A DNA stretch of 57,253 nucleotides from Flammeovirga aprica JL-4 (GTDB lineage Bacteria; Bacteroidota; Bacteroidia; Cytophagales; Flammeovirgaceae), in the NCBI RefSeq assembly GCF_012844305.1, contig NZ_JABANE010000060.1, positions 1 to 57,253 on the forward strand, written 5' to 3'. The first letter of the stretch is position 1. Every line of letters starts with the position of its first letter. Below are positions 9,043 through 17,205 of this stretch, one piece after another. Below the pieces are notes generated by a model. That model ran no database searches, was not told the DNA's origin, and was given only the letters and a program-made list of their open reading frames with translations. The translations under genes and the position numbers were made by a program.

Positions 9043-9064
9043 GGCACGGATAATTATCCGTACC
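9043..9064. promoter_or_regulatory. 22-bp near-perfect palindrome, possible operator
   Basis: The half-sites GGCACGGATAA and TTATCCGTACC are complementary except for one position (C against A), with no spacer. The element is richer in G and C than the DNA around it. A dimeric regulator site or the tip of a decayed mobile element are both possible. Confidence 0.35.
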
Positions 9065-9312
9065 TAAGTTTAGACAGTAGTTGGGTTATAGTAAATACTG
9101 TTCCAATTGGTTTGTTTAACTCACAACATACTTAACGCTATTTCAGAGTGTTACGATTTCCCCAAAAAGACCAAAAAGTACCTTAAAAGAACATTTTGAT
9201 CTGTTTAAAGGATTTATTGTACTATTCCTATTTTATAATAACTGAATAATCAGTTCTGTATAAAAAATTTTATATTTATTTATTAGAGTCAAAATTTCAC
9301 CAATTAAAAACA

Positions 9313-9723
9313 ATGGAATACGAACTAGTCTACAAGAGTGAGTATATCACCAATTTTTGGAATCCCCCGAACAAAATTTTAAGAACAATTTGGACTACTC
9401 CTATCGATATGCTGGAAGAAGTATACAGACAAGAAGTGCTATCTCATTTGGAGATTACAGGGAAGTTTGGTCCGCATGGAATGCTAGTTGATACAAAAAA
9501 TGCATATTATAATATAATGCCCGAAACGCAAGATTGGATCAATCAAAAGTTTGTGGGCCTGGTAGCAGAAATAGGACTGAAAAAAATGGCTTGGATTGTA
9601 TCTGAAGATTTTTTCGCACAAATCTCTTTTGATCAGTTTATGGATGATGCCACTGATCAGCAAGCTTTAAAAGTTCAATATTTTACTACTGACGAAGAGG
9701 CCACTGAATGGTTGCTACAATAG
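9313..9723 (+). CDS. SpoIIAA-like / STAS-type protein, first tandem copy
   Basis: This 136-residue cytoplasmic protein has no signal peptide. It resembles the SpoIIAA-like family of Bacteroidota. A strand with MLVDTKNAYYNI is followed by MPETQDWINQ, then MAWIVSEDFFAQISFDQF, and it closes with FTTDEEATEWL, the usual ending in which an aromatic-acidic strand leads into an Ala..Trp-Leu helix. A paralogue follows at 10011; the two align along their whole length and share the middle block nearly word for word. STAS-like proteins often act as anti-anti-sigma or stress-response modules, but no sigma factor or anti-sigma kinase sits next to this gene. The family call is moderately sure; the role is open. 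Confidence 0.6.
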   Translation: MEYELVYKSEYITNFWNPPNKILRTIWTTPIDMLEEVYRQEVLSHLEITGKFGPHGMLVDTKNAYYNIMPETQDWINQKFVGLVAEIGLKKMAWIVSEDFFAQISFDQFMDDATDQQALKVQYFTTDEEATEWLLQ

Positions 9724-9880
9724 AATTTATCAGATTATATCATTAAGGGTAGAGGAGTTTTTGGCTCCTCTTGTTGTTTCATCACACTTTTATTCACACC
9801 TACAAATCACTTTATCAACCTATTACAATTTCATCTTTAAAAAACTTTTATAAAAACCGTTATTTAGGTGTTTTTGAGGA

Positions 9881-9910
9881 TTGGAGTCACAAAAACTCTT
9901 TCTATCTTTG
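9881..9910 (+). promoter_or_regulatory. Consensus Bacteroidota promoter of the second SpoIIAA-like gene
   Basis: TTG at 9881-9883, a 19-nt spacer and TATCTTTG at 9903-9910 match the -33/-7 consensus exactly. Transcription should start near 9916, giving a leader of about 95 nt before the ATG at 10011. The second copy is thus transcribed independently of the first. Confidence 0.6.
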
Positions 9911-10010
9911 ACTACGATTTTGGAATAACATTACTAAACTAATTACATGTTACCCCACCCTTTTTCCCCAAATAGGAATAGGGATAACATGCAACTGATA
10001 AACGAGAAGG

Positions 10011-10442
10011 ATGGAATTTGAGGAGATTTATAAGGACGATTACATTACAAACTTTTGGAATGAAAGAAATGAAATATTAAGGTCGGAATGGAAGACCCCC
10101 ATCAATATGCCGGAAGAAGTATACAGAAAAACTGTATTGGCACACATTGAAATAACAGAAAAGTATGCACCAACTCTTATGCTGGTCAATACAAAAAATG
10201 CGTACTATAATATTGAGCCCGAAACGCAAGATTGGATCAATGAAAAGTCTGAAAAGGCAATGAAAAACCAAAAGCTGAAGAAAGTAGCATGGATTGTTTC
10301 TGAAGATTTTCTTGCACAAATTTCTTTTGACCAAATCATAGATGGTGCGCTTCAAGATGATGCCTTTAACATACAATACTTTACCTCTGATGATGAGGCA
10401 ATGAAATGGTTATTTGACACAAAAAATAAAGTACACACATAA
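10011..10442 (+). CDS. SpoIIAA-like / STAS-type protein, second tandem copy
   Basis: This 143-residue paralogue of the 9313-9723 product keeps the same core: MLVNTKNAYYNI, PETQDWINEK, VAWIVSEDFLAQISFDQ and a closing FTSDDEAMKWLF. It is about seven residues longer at the C-terminus. It is cytoplasmic and has no signal peptide. It lies 287 nt downstream of the first copy and has its own consensus promoter, so the pair may be differently regulated. No sigma-factor regulator is adjacent. The divergence between the copies indicates an old duplication kept by selection. Confidence 0.6.
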   Translation: MEFEEIYKDDYITNFWNERNEILRSEWKTPINMPEEVYRKTVLAHIEITEKYAPTLMLVNTKNAYYNIEPETQDWINEKSEKAMKNQKLKKVAWIVSEDFLAQISFDQIIDGALQDDAFNIQYFTSDDEAMKWLFDTKNKVHT

Positions 10443-10663
10443 ATCTCATTAATAACAGGTGAAAAATATCATTTAATTAAGCTAAATCAACAAATAAAAG
10501 GATTAAAATGATATAAAATTATACTATTCTAATAAAAAGAGAGGTGGGTTTTAGTGTTATTTAAACATTTATTGTTAAAACGGTGACGACGCTCACCAAA
10601 AAAGTAAATATAAATATCAATAATTGCAGTATTACGAAATATTTAACTTTCATACTTCTATTT

Positions 10664-11368
10664 ATGATTAAATTCATTTACACTCTTTTATTTGTATTAG
10701 CTTCACTAAATGCCTTTTCTCAAGAGCAAACCTACGATGTCTCTTTTTTTAAAAATGTCAAATTTCCGAATGTAATTAATGTTGAAGGCGAAAATCTAAA
10801 GCTAAACGGACACGGTATGCATTCAGAAGGTTTATTTAAACTTTTTGTGTGCGGATTATATGTTTTTGAAAGAACAGATGATCCTCTGAAAATTATTTAT
10901 AACGACCATGCTAAAATGATTGAAATGGTGATCACTTCTAATCAATTTCAATCTGACAAAACCATCAAAGAAGTGAATAAAGTCCATGATGAAAATATGG
11001 CTTTAATGAAATCCGGTGAACTGGGTGACATGGTAGACAACATCAAGAAATTTGACGGCATTATTCCTCACAAAATGATCTCTATTGATAAAAGTTTCCA
11101 GGAACTTATTGTTGAAGCGAATAATGGAAAAGTAGATGCTATTAATGGTGATATCAAAACATTCTTAAGCATTTTTCAGGATGAGATAAAAATGGGAGAT
11201 CATTTTAGACTTACCTTCTATGGGGATAAACTTTATCTTTCAAAAAATAATGAAAATAAAGCCATGATTCAGGGAAAAGAATTCCAAAAAAGCCTTTTGA
11301 ATATTTTTATTGGAAATATGGCATTTAATCAATCATTGAAAGATGATTTACTTTCTCAAAAGATTTAA
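10664..11368 (+). CDS. Secreted chalcone-isomerase-like domain protein
   Basis: This 234-residue periplasmic protein of the chalcone-isomerase-like (CHI-like) fold is common in Bacteroidota and Proteobacteria and has no known enzymatic activity in bacteria. The start at 10664 is chosen over an in-frame ATG at 10583 because it begins a proper signal peptide (MIKFIYTLLFVLASLNAFSQ). The mature part shows the family pattern: a strand VKFPNVINVEG, then LKLNGHGMHSEGLFKLFVCGLY, and later HFRLTFYGDKLYLS and KAMIQGKEFQKSLLNIFIG. It has its own terminator at 11392. It may bind fatty acids or hydrophobic ligands, as eukaryotic CHI-like proteins do, but that is inference. Confidence 0.7.
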   Translation: MIKFIYTLLFVLASLNAFSQEQTYDVSFFKNVKFPNVINVEGENLKLNGHGMHSEGLFKLFVCGLYVFERTDDPLKIIYNDHAKMIEMVITSNQFQSDKTIKEVNKVHDENMALMKSGELGDMVDNIKKFDGIIPHKMISIDKSFQELIVEANNGKVDAINGDIKTFLSIFQDEIKMGDHFRLTFYGDKLYLSKNNENKAMIQGKEFQKSLLNIFIGNMAFNQSLKDDLLSQKI

Positions 11369-11391
11369 CATCACCTTTATCAATATATACC

Positions 11392-11423
11392 CCGTTGTTT
11401 CATTAAGATTCAACGGCTTTTTT
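11392..11423 (+). terminator. Rho-independent terminator
   Basis: CCGTTG (11392-11397) pairs with CAACGG (11411-11416), followed by C and a run of six T. It lies 24 nt after the stop codon of the CHI-like gene. Confidence 0.75.
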
Positions 11424-11530
11424 ATTTTCAAAAAATAAAAATTTATAGATAGAATTAGATTAAAAAGCAGTAATGACTTTTCAACCCTCAAATTAAAAAC
11501 AAAAGCCTATTAATTCTGTCATACAATACC

Positions 11531-11597
11531 TAACTTCTATAAGTTATTAATATGACTTATCTACAACCCAAATTATAAGTGCAATCTGCTTTGCACT
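11531..11597. promoter_or_regulatory. Two palindromes upstream of the efflux operon
   Basis: TAACTT-CTAT-AAGTTA (11531-11546) and AGTGCAA-TCTGCT-TTGCACT (11578-11597) are both perfect inverted repeats. They lie 25-92 bp before the ATG at 11623. This is where an efflux-operon repressor such as a TetR protein would bind, but no regulator gene is adjacent. Confidence 0.35.
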
Positions 11598-11622
11598 CTA
11601 ATACAACTCTATCTTTTGAACC

Positions 11623-12639
11623 ATGACCCAAAAAGCACTCTTCTCTCTTTTAATAGGAGCATTTATTTTTTTTCAGTGTGAGAAAAAAATAGAAGAAAAG
11701 ACGGCCACTATTTATACTGTCAATGTTGAAAAAATTCAAGCTCAAAATATTCAGCCTTCTCTTGAACTTTTTGGAGAGATCAAATCTGAAGGAAAACATG
11801 AGCATTCCTTTTTGATTGATGGGAAATTATCTGCTATCAGAGTTAAAGAAGGACAAAAAGTAAAAAAAGGAACCGTTCTAGCACAGTTAGACAGAGTGGA
11901 TTATCAGGAAGCACTGAAAATTGCAAAGGCAAAGCTTGATGAAGCGAATGATCAGCTAGAACGATTGACAAAGATGTATAAAGCAGGAAGTTTAGCGGAA
12001 GCAGACTATAACAAAATTGTATTCCTGCAACAACAGGCACAATCAAATTACACTTTATATCAGAATAAACTGGAATACACCACTTTGAGAGCGGCAGTAA
12101 GTGGAACTGTGAGTAAAATTTGGGTCAAAAACGGTGGAGGTATTTCTAAGGGAGAACCTATTATCAGAGTTATCAATAATACTTCTGTTTTTGCTTCTAT
12201 AGGAATTCCAGAAAACAAGGTCAATAACATTGATTATAATAAAGAATGCACCATCATTATCAATGCAACCCGTGATACTATAAGCGGTAAAATCACCACA
12301 CTCCACCCCACTGCTTCTAAACTTTCGCGTACTTTCCGATTAGATATTTTGATTGATAATAAAGAGAACAAATACAAAGAAGGAATGCTTTGCAATGTGG
12401 AAGTTTTTGAAAATGGCAATGAGGAGAAAATCAGTATTCCTATTCAATTAGTGACTAAAGATATTGATGGACTGAACTATGTTTTTATAAAACGAAAAGG
12501 GCTTGCTCATAAACAAAGAGTGATTACAGGTAAAATAAGAGGTAATAATATCATTATTGACAAAGGGCTTTATGCTAATGATGAATTGATTCTAAATCCT
12601 CCAATTAATCTTATGGATGGCAGTGCTGTTAAACTTTAA
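11623..12639 (+). CDS. RND efflux periplasmic adaptor (membrane fusion protein)
   Basis: This 338-residue HlyD/AcrA-type adaptor bridges the inner-membrane pump and outer-membrane channel. The N-terminus (MTQKALFSLLIGAFIFFQC) reads as a lipoprotein signal with lipidation at Cys19. A biotinyl-lipoyl-like half-motif (GKLSAIRVKEGQKVKKGTVLA) is followed by a helical hairpin (about 100-150, with KLDEANDQLERL), then the second lipoyl half (SGTVSKIWVKNGGGISKGEP), a beta-barrel domain and a membrane-proximal domain. The next gene starts 12 nt after its stop, so the two form an operon. The helical hairpin is short, as in many Bacteroidota adaptors. Substrate cannot be told from the sequence. Confidence 0.88.
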   Translation: MTQKALFSLLIGAFIFFQCEKKIEEKTATIYTVNVEKIQAQNIQPSLELFGEIKSEGKHEHSFLIDGKLSAIRVKEGQKVKKGTVLAQLDRVDYQEALKIAKAKLDEANDQLERLTKMYKAGSLAEADYNKIVFLQQQAQSNYTLYQNKLEYTTLRAAVSGTVSKIWVKNGGGISKGEPIIRVINNTSVFASIGIPENKVNNIDYNKECTIIINATRDTISGKITTLHPTASKLSRTFRLDILIDNKENKYKEGMLCNVEVFENGNEEKISIPIQLVTKDIDGLNYVFIKRKGLAHKQRVITGKIRGNNIIIDKGLYANDELILNPPINLMDGSAVKL

Positions 12640-12651
12640 AACCAAACGATT

Positions 12652-15600
12652 ATGTCTATAGTAAAGCAAGCACTCGACCATAAACAAATCATTCTGACCA
12701 TTACTTTTCTTATTGTGATGTATGGCATTTTTTCTTTGGAAACGATGCCTAGAAGAGAAGACCCGAAGTTCAATATTAGAGAAGGTTTGGTTGTGGCCTT
12801 CTTTCCTGGGGCAAGCAGTACAGATGTTGAAAAGAAAGTAACTGCAAAAATTGAAGATGTACTTTTTAGTTTTGAAGAAGTCAATAAGGAAAAAACTTAT
12901 TCCAATTCTAGAGAGGGGGTATTATATATTGTGGTGGAGTTACAGGATTATGTAACGCAAGCCGATATTTTCTGGTCTAAACTTCAAAACCGTCTGAACT
13001 TATTAAAATTAACCGAATTGCCCTCTGGTGTGATTGGGCCAATTGTTCAATCTGATTTTGGAGATACAGTGGCACTATTGGTTTCTTTTCAGAGTAAAAA
13101 TAGAAGCAGCAGAGAAATTCAAGGATACGTTGATGACCTCTGTGATCGACTGAGAGTCATCACTTCCCTCTCGAAAATCAAGAAAATGGGGGCTAAAAAA
13201 GAGTGCTACTATATTAATGTCGATTACAGAAAACTTAGTCAATATAAAATTTACACCCCTCAAATACTAGCCTCACTTGCTGGTGAAAACCTTATTGTCC
13301 CTTCCGGAAATATTGAAGTCAATGGTATTCATACACAGTTTATCAGCACACATCAGTTTTCGACTCAATCCGATATTGAAAATCAGATCATTGCTGTTGG
13401 TGCTGAAGGGGAAGCCATTCGAATTAAAGATATTGCTGAAGTGGAAAGGGGCTATAAAGAAGATGATCAGTATATCAGAGTAAACGGCACTTCCTCTATT
13501 TTGATTTCCATGGAAATGCAAAATGGTTTTAATATTGTTGATTTTGGTGAAGAAGTGGAAACGATGATTGAGGAATATCAGTCGGAAATTCCATCAGATG
13601 TGAAGATCGATTATGTGGTGAATCAGCCTGAAAATGTAAAGGAAAGTATTAATGATTTTATCCGTGAATTTTTCATTGCTATTGTTTCCGTAATTATTGT
13701 CATTCTTCTTTTATTACCATTCAGAGTTGCACTTATTGCCACATTGGCCATACCTGTTACGGTGGCATTTACGTTTGGTATTTTAGATGGCTTGGGCATT
13801 CAATTGCAACAAGTTTCATTGGCTTCTTTGATTGTGGTGCTAGGAATGCTGGTAGATGATGCTATTGTAATTGCTGATAATTATGTAGAAAAATTAGAAG
13901 AAGATCATGATCCTTATGAAGCGGCTTGGCAATCGGCTGATGAATTGAAAATCCCTGTTTTCACTGCTGGTTTAACTATTGCAGGAGCCTTCTTCCCTCT
14001 TATCACACTTTCTGGAGCAGTAGGTGAATTTATTCATTCCTTACCATTAACGGTCGCAATTGCCATCAATGCATCCTATTTGATTGCAATGTTACTGACA
14101 CCTTATCTGTGTTATACTTTTATCAAAAAGAAGTTTGAGAAAAAAGAAAATGGGAAGAAAAGTATGCTGGATTATTTACAGCTTTTCTTTGATCATGCCA
14201 TCGATCTTTCCTTCAAATATCCTAAAACTTTATTCTTATTCTCTACCCTTTCTTTTGTGGTGGGTGGTAGTTTATATTTCCTTTTGAAACAAAAATTATT
14301 TCCTGCCGCAGAGCGAAATCAGTTTGTAATTGAAATAAGGACTAAAGAAGGAACGGCACTTTCTGTCACCGATAGTATTACTTTTGAAATTGAAAAACAG
14401 ATCAATGGAAATGATAAACTAGTGAGCTATGCCAGTTTTGTGGGTACCTCTTCTCCCCGTTTTTATTATAATTATGCTCCAAAATTCCCTCAGAGTAATC
14501 TCTCTCAATTGCTGATCAATACCGTTTCAAATGAAGCTACTGAAGAGTGGGTAGCTGAACTGGAAAATAGGCTTCCTGGACTTTTCCCAGATGCTGTTAT
14601 TGATGTTAGAAAAATGCAACAAGGAACGCCTTATGAAGCTCCTATAGAACTGAGAATTAAAGGGAAAGATTATACCACAATTCAAACTATTGCTAAAGAT
14701 ATCAGAGCAATTCTTGAAGGTTCTCCTTATTCCTTTAATGTAAGAAACGATCATTTCGAAAATCAGCTAAGTATAGAAATCAATACCATAAAAAATGTTG
14801 CTCAACAGTTAGGTATCAGTGAAGCAACTATAATGCGACAACTGACTGTGGCCTATACCGGTTTGTCTGTGGGTACATTATGGGAAGGTAATACTGCTTT
14901 ACCAATCATCATTCAGGATAATGCTGTGAAAGAAAAAGAAATTGAAGGATTAAAGAACTTTTATGTAACCAGCATGGTCACAGGGGCAAGTTTTCCATTG
15001 ATGCAAGTGGCTGAAATCACACCGGCTTGGATGCCTTCCAATATCAAACATAGAAACGGAGTCAATACACTAACGGTAGAATCTCAAACTAAAGTTGATG
15101 TGTTACCTTCTCAGGTTCTTAATTCTATCAGAAAAGAACTTGACAATTATGAAATGCCTCATGGATATACTCTTGAAATTGGTGGTGAGGATGAAAGTCA
15201 AAGAGAGACTTTTGAAGAAATGAATAACGTAATTCTCTATTGTGTATTTATCATTTTCTTAGTGATTCTAATGCAATTCAAAACACTTAATCAAGTAGGG
15301 ATCGTTTTGGCTGCCATTCCTCTTAGTGTGTTCGGTGCCTTCTTTGGGTTATTAATATCAGGTTATCCTTTCGGTTTCACTGCTTTTGTAGGGTTGGCCT
15401 CATTAGTGGGTGTTTCTGTTCGAAATTCCATCATTCTTGTTGATTTTGCCAATGAATTGGTCATCAAAGAAAATCACAGTATAAAAGAAGCGGCAATAGG
15501 GGCGGGTAAACGTAGAATCAGGCCTATTTTCTTAACCACTATGGCGGCGGCAATTGGGGTAACACCAATGATTATTTCAGGCTCTCCTATGTGGGCACCA

Positions 15601-17055
15601 CTCGCTACTGTACTGGCTGTGGGACTTGTTTTCTCTATGTTTATGACCTTACTGACTATACCTGTCCTTTACTGGAAATTTGGCATGACAGATGAACTCA
15701 AAGCACATATCACAAAAGGAGCTTCAGTAATATTACTCTTCTTCTTATTACAGCCTAACGGTGCTAAAGCACAAGAGGTCATACAGTTGGATCAATGTGT
15801 AGAAATTGCAAAGCAAAACAATCAACAGCTCCAATTAATTCAACTTGAGATTCAGAAGAAACAAAAAGAAGTCAATAAAGTAACTGCCAATTATCTTCCT
15901 ACAGTAATGCTTGATGGTGGTATTTTTTGGTACTATCATACGGAAAGAAAAACTGATGTAAGTCTTAAAGTAAACGAACTGCCTTTGATAGGTGAAGTTC
16001 CTCCTATTCCATTTGGAGCGGAGTTTACTTTGGCGGAAAATAATACATTTTTAGGCGTAGCCAACCTTGGGATTTATCAACCGATCTCTCAAATTTTTAA
16101 AATCAAAGCAGGTTCTGAAGTAAAAGAGATTGATTATAAAATTGTTCAGAATAAATACCATGAAGCTGAACAGCAAATTCGTTCTGGGGTTTCAAAATTA
16201 TATGTTGGGATAGCTATTGAAGAAGCAAAAGTAAGTACTTATGAAGAGCAAATTGAATTAATCCAAAAGAAGTTGAAAGATGTAGAGGTAGGTGTGGATG
16301 CTGGTGAACTTTTAGACGTTTACGCGATTGGGTTACAAGCCGATTTATTGGATCATCAATCTAAGTTCCAGCAATCCAAAATTGATGCATCAAAATACCG
16401 TTTACAGCTGAATACTATTCTGGATTTCCCTCAAGATTCATTGTGGTCAGTGGCTGATGTCACTTATGATTCTATTGGCGTCATACAGCTTTTAAGCACC
16501 GTCAATACCGACTCCGCTATCATTCATGACAATTACAGCGTAAGAGAATCCAGTTTGATGATTGAAAAGGCTGAAGCGGGATTGACCTATCACAAAAACC
16601 AGCATATACCAGATATAACTTTAACTGCACAAGGTTTTTACTTTGGGAATATTCCACTTATACCTCAAACCAACGTATTGGTAGGTGCAACACTGAGCTG
16701 GCCAATTTTACAATGGGGTAAAAAATCAAGAGATGTGGAAATTTCAAAAATTCAGCTTCAACAAGCCAAGCTTCAACTGGATGAAAATAAAAGGGAAGTA
16801 ACCAAAGACATCATAGTAGTTTCTAAAGAACTGAAAAACGCTATGGTGATTCTGGAAACTGCTCAACAGGCTCTGAAATTTAGAAACAGAGAATTGAAGA
16901 TTAAAAAAGATGCTTTTGACAATGGTTTATTGAATTACAAAGACTACTCAGATTGTCAGGAAAAAAACCTTGAAAGCAGAACTTTAGTCTTAAAAGCGAA
17001 AGCAAATGTGATCGTAAAAGAGTATGAATTGAGGGGATTAATAAATAATCAATAA
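12652..17055 (+). CDS. RND efflux pump fused to a TolC-like outer-membrane channel
   Basis: One uninterrupted 1,467-residue frame encodes two proteins end to end. Residues 1 to about 1011 are a complete RND pump with 12 predicted membrane helices. The proton-relay pair in helix 4 is Asp402-Asp403 (LGMLVDDAIV), typical of drug-efflux rather than metal-efflux RND pumps. Helix 10 carries Arg924 (GVSVRNSIILVDF) where AcrB has a Lys. Residues about 1018-1040 (KGASVILLFFLL then GAKAQ) look like a signal peptide with cleavage after Ala1040. Residues 1041-1467 form a full outer-membrane efflux protein with its two coiled-coil repeats. An in-frame ATG at 15685 (Met1012) could also start the channel separately. 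Together with the adaptor this makes a two-gene tripartite exporter. Confidence 0.9.
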   Translation: MSIVKQALDHKQIILTITFLIVMYGIFSLETMPRREDPKFNIREGLVVAFFPGASSTDVEKKVTAKIEDVLFSFEEVNKEKTYSNSREGVLYIVVELQDYVTQADIFWSKLQNRLNLLKLTELPSGVIGPIVQSDFGDTVALLVSFQSKNRSSREIQGYVDDLCDRLRVITSLSKIKKMGAKKECYYINVDYRKLSQYKIYTPQILASLAGENLIVPSGNIEVNGIHTQFISTHQFSTQSDIENQIIAVGAEGEAIRIKDIAEVERGYKEDDQYIRVNGTSSILISMEMQNGFNIVDFGEEVETMIEEYQSEIPSDVKIDYVVNQPENVKESINDFIREFFIAIVSVIIVILLLLPFRVALIATLAIPVTVAFTFGILDGLGIQLQQVSLASLIVVLGMLVDDAIVIADNYVEKLEEDHDPYEAAWQSADELKIPVFTAGLTIAGAFFPLITLSGAVGEFIHSLPLTVAIAINASYLIAMLLTPYLCYTFIKKKFEKKENGKKSMLDYLQLFFDHAIDLSFKYPKTLFLFSTLSFVVGGSLYFLLKQKLFPAAERNQFVIEIRTKEGTALSVTDSITFEIEKQINGNDKLVSYASFVGTSSPRFYYNYAPKFPQSNLSQLLINTVSNEATEEWVAELENRLPGLFPDAVIDVRKMQQGTPYEAPIELRIKGKDYTTIQTIAKDIRAILEGSPYSFNVRNDHFENQLSIEINTIKNVAQQLGISEATIMRQLTVAYTGLSVGTLWEGNTALPIIIQDNAVKEKEIEGLKNFYVTSMVTGASFPLMQVAEITPAWMPSNIKHRNGVNTLTVESQTKVDVLPSQVLNSIRKELDNYEMPHGYTLEIGGEDESQRETFEEMNNVILYCVFIIFLVILMQFKTLNQVGIVLAAIPLSVFGAFFGLLISGYPFGFTAFVGLASLVGVSVRNSIILVDFANELVIKENHSIKEAAIGAGKRRIRPIFLTTMAAAIGVTPMIISGSPMWAPLATVLAVGLVFSMFMTLLTIPVLYWKFGMTDELKAHITKGASVILLFFLLQPNGAKAQEVIQLDQCVEIAKQNNQQLQLIQLEIQKKQKEVNKVTANYLPTVMLDGGIFWYYHTERKTDVSLKVNELPLIGEVPPIPFGAEFTLAENNTFLGVANLGIYQPISQIFKIKAGSEVKEIDYKIVQNKYHEAEQQIRSGVSKLYVGIAIEEAKVSTYEEQIELIQKKLKDVEVGVDAGELLDVYAIGLQADLLDHQSKFQQSKIDASKYRLQLNTILDFPQDSLWSVADVTYDSIGVIQLLSTVNTDSAIIHDNYSVRESSLMIEKAEAGLTYHKNQHIPDITLTAQGFYFGNIPLIPQTNVLVGATLSWPILQWGKKSRDVEISKIQLQQAKLQLDENKREVTKDIIVVSKELKNAMVILETAQQALKFRNRELKIKKDAFDNGLLNYKDYSDCQEKNLESRTLVLKAKANVIVKEYELRGLINNQ

Positions 17056-17081
17056 ACGACAGAGTGAATGTAAAATTGAAG

Positions 17082-17205
17082 GATTATAACATTATGTAGC
17101 AGATCAAAGGTGAAATCTTTTGAATATTTTCTATTTCACGACTCAAACTGTATCTTACTTTTAATCAGCTCAACGCCCTAATTTTATTATTAATACCTTG
17201 CTCAA
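17082..17205 (+). promoter_or_regulatory. Leader of histidine kinase 1, duplicated before kinase 2
   Basis: This 124-nt leader aligns nearly end to end with 18519-18643. Shared blocks include TAGCAGATCAAA, ATTTTCTATT, TATCTTA and the final CTTGCTYAATTG. Conservation outside coding sequence suggests it carries the promoter and possibly a leader signal. Confidence 0.55.

Larger units (their letters stand above)
8717..9312. other. Long intergenic region with two symmetric elements and no ORF
   Basis: About 600 nt carry no convincing frame. They contain a minus-strand terminator-like hairpin at 8915-8939 and a near-perfect 22-bp palindrome at 9043-9064. Together these could mark a short minus-strand transcript that ends before the Omp85 gene. 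No consensus promoter was found. Confidence 0.45.

Noticed and set aside
10077..10376. 99-codon frame antisense to the second SpoIIAA-like gene
   Set aside because: The sense strand is conserved between two paralogues; the antisense frame is not kept in the first copy and is Cys/Phe-rich noise.
10583..10663. Upstream ATG extending the chalcone-isomerase-like protein
   Set aside because: The added 27 residues would bury the signal peptide; Met at 10664 gives a normal secretory N-terminus.
15670..15700. Frameshift or lost stop between the RND pump and the channel
   Set aside because: The frame is continuous and both halves are intact. An error is possible but nothing in the sequence shows it, so it is reported as a fusion with that caveat.
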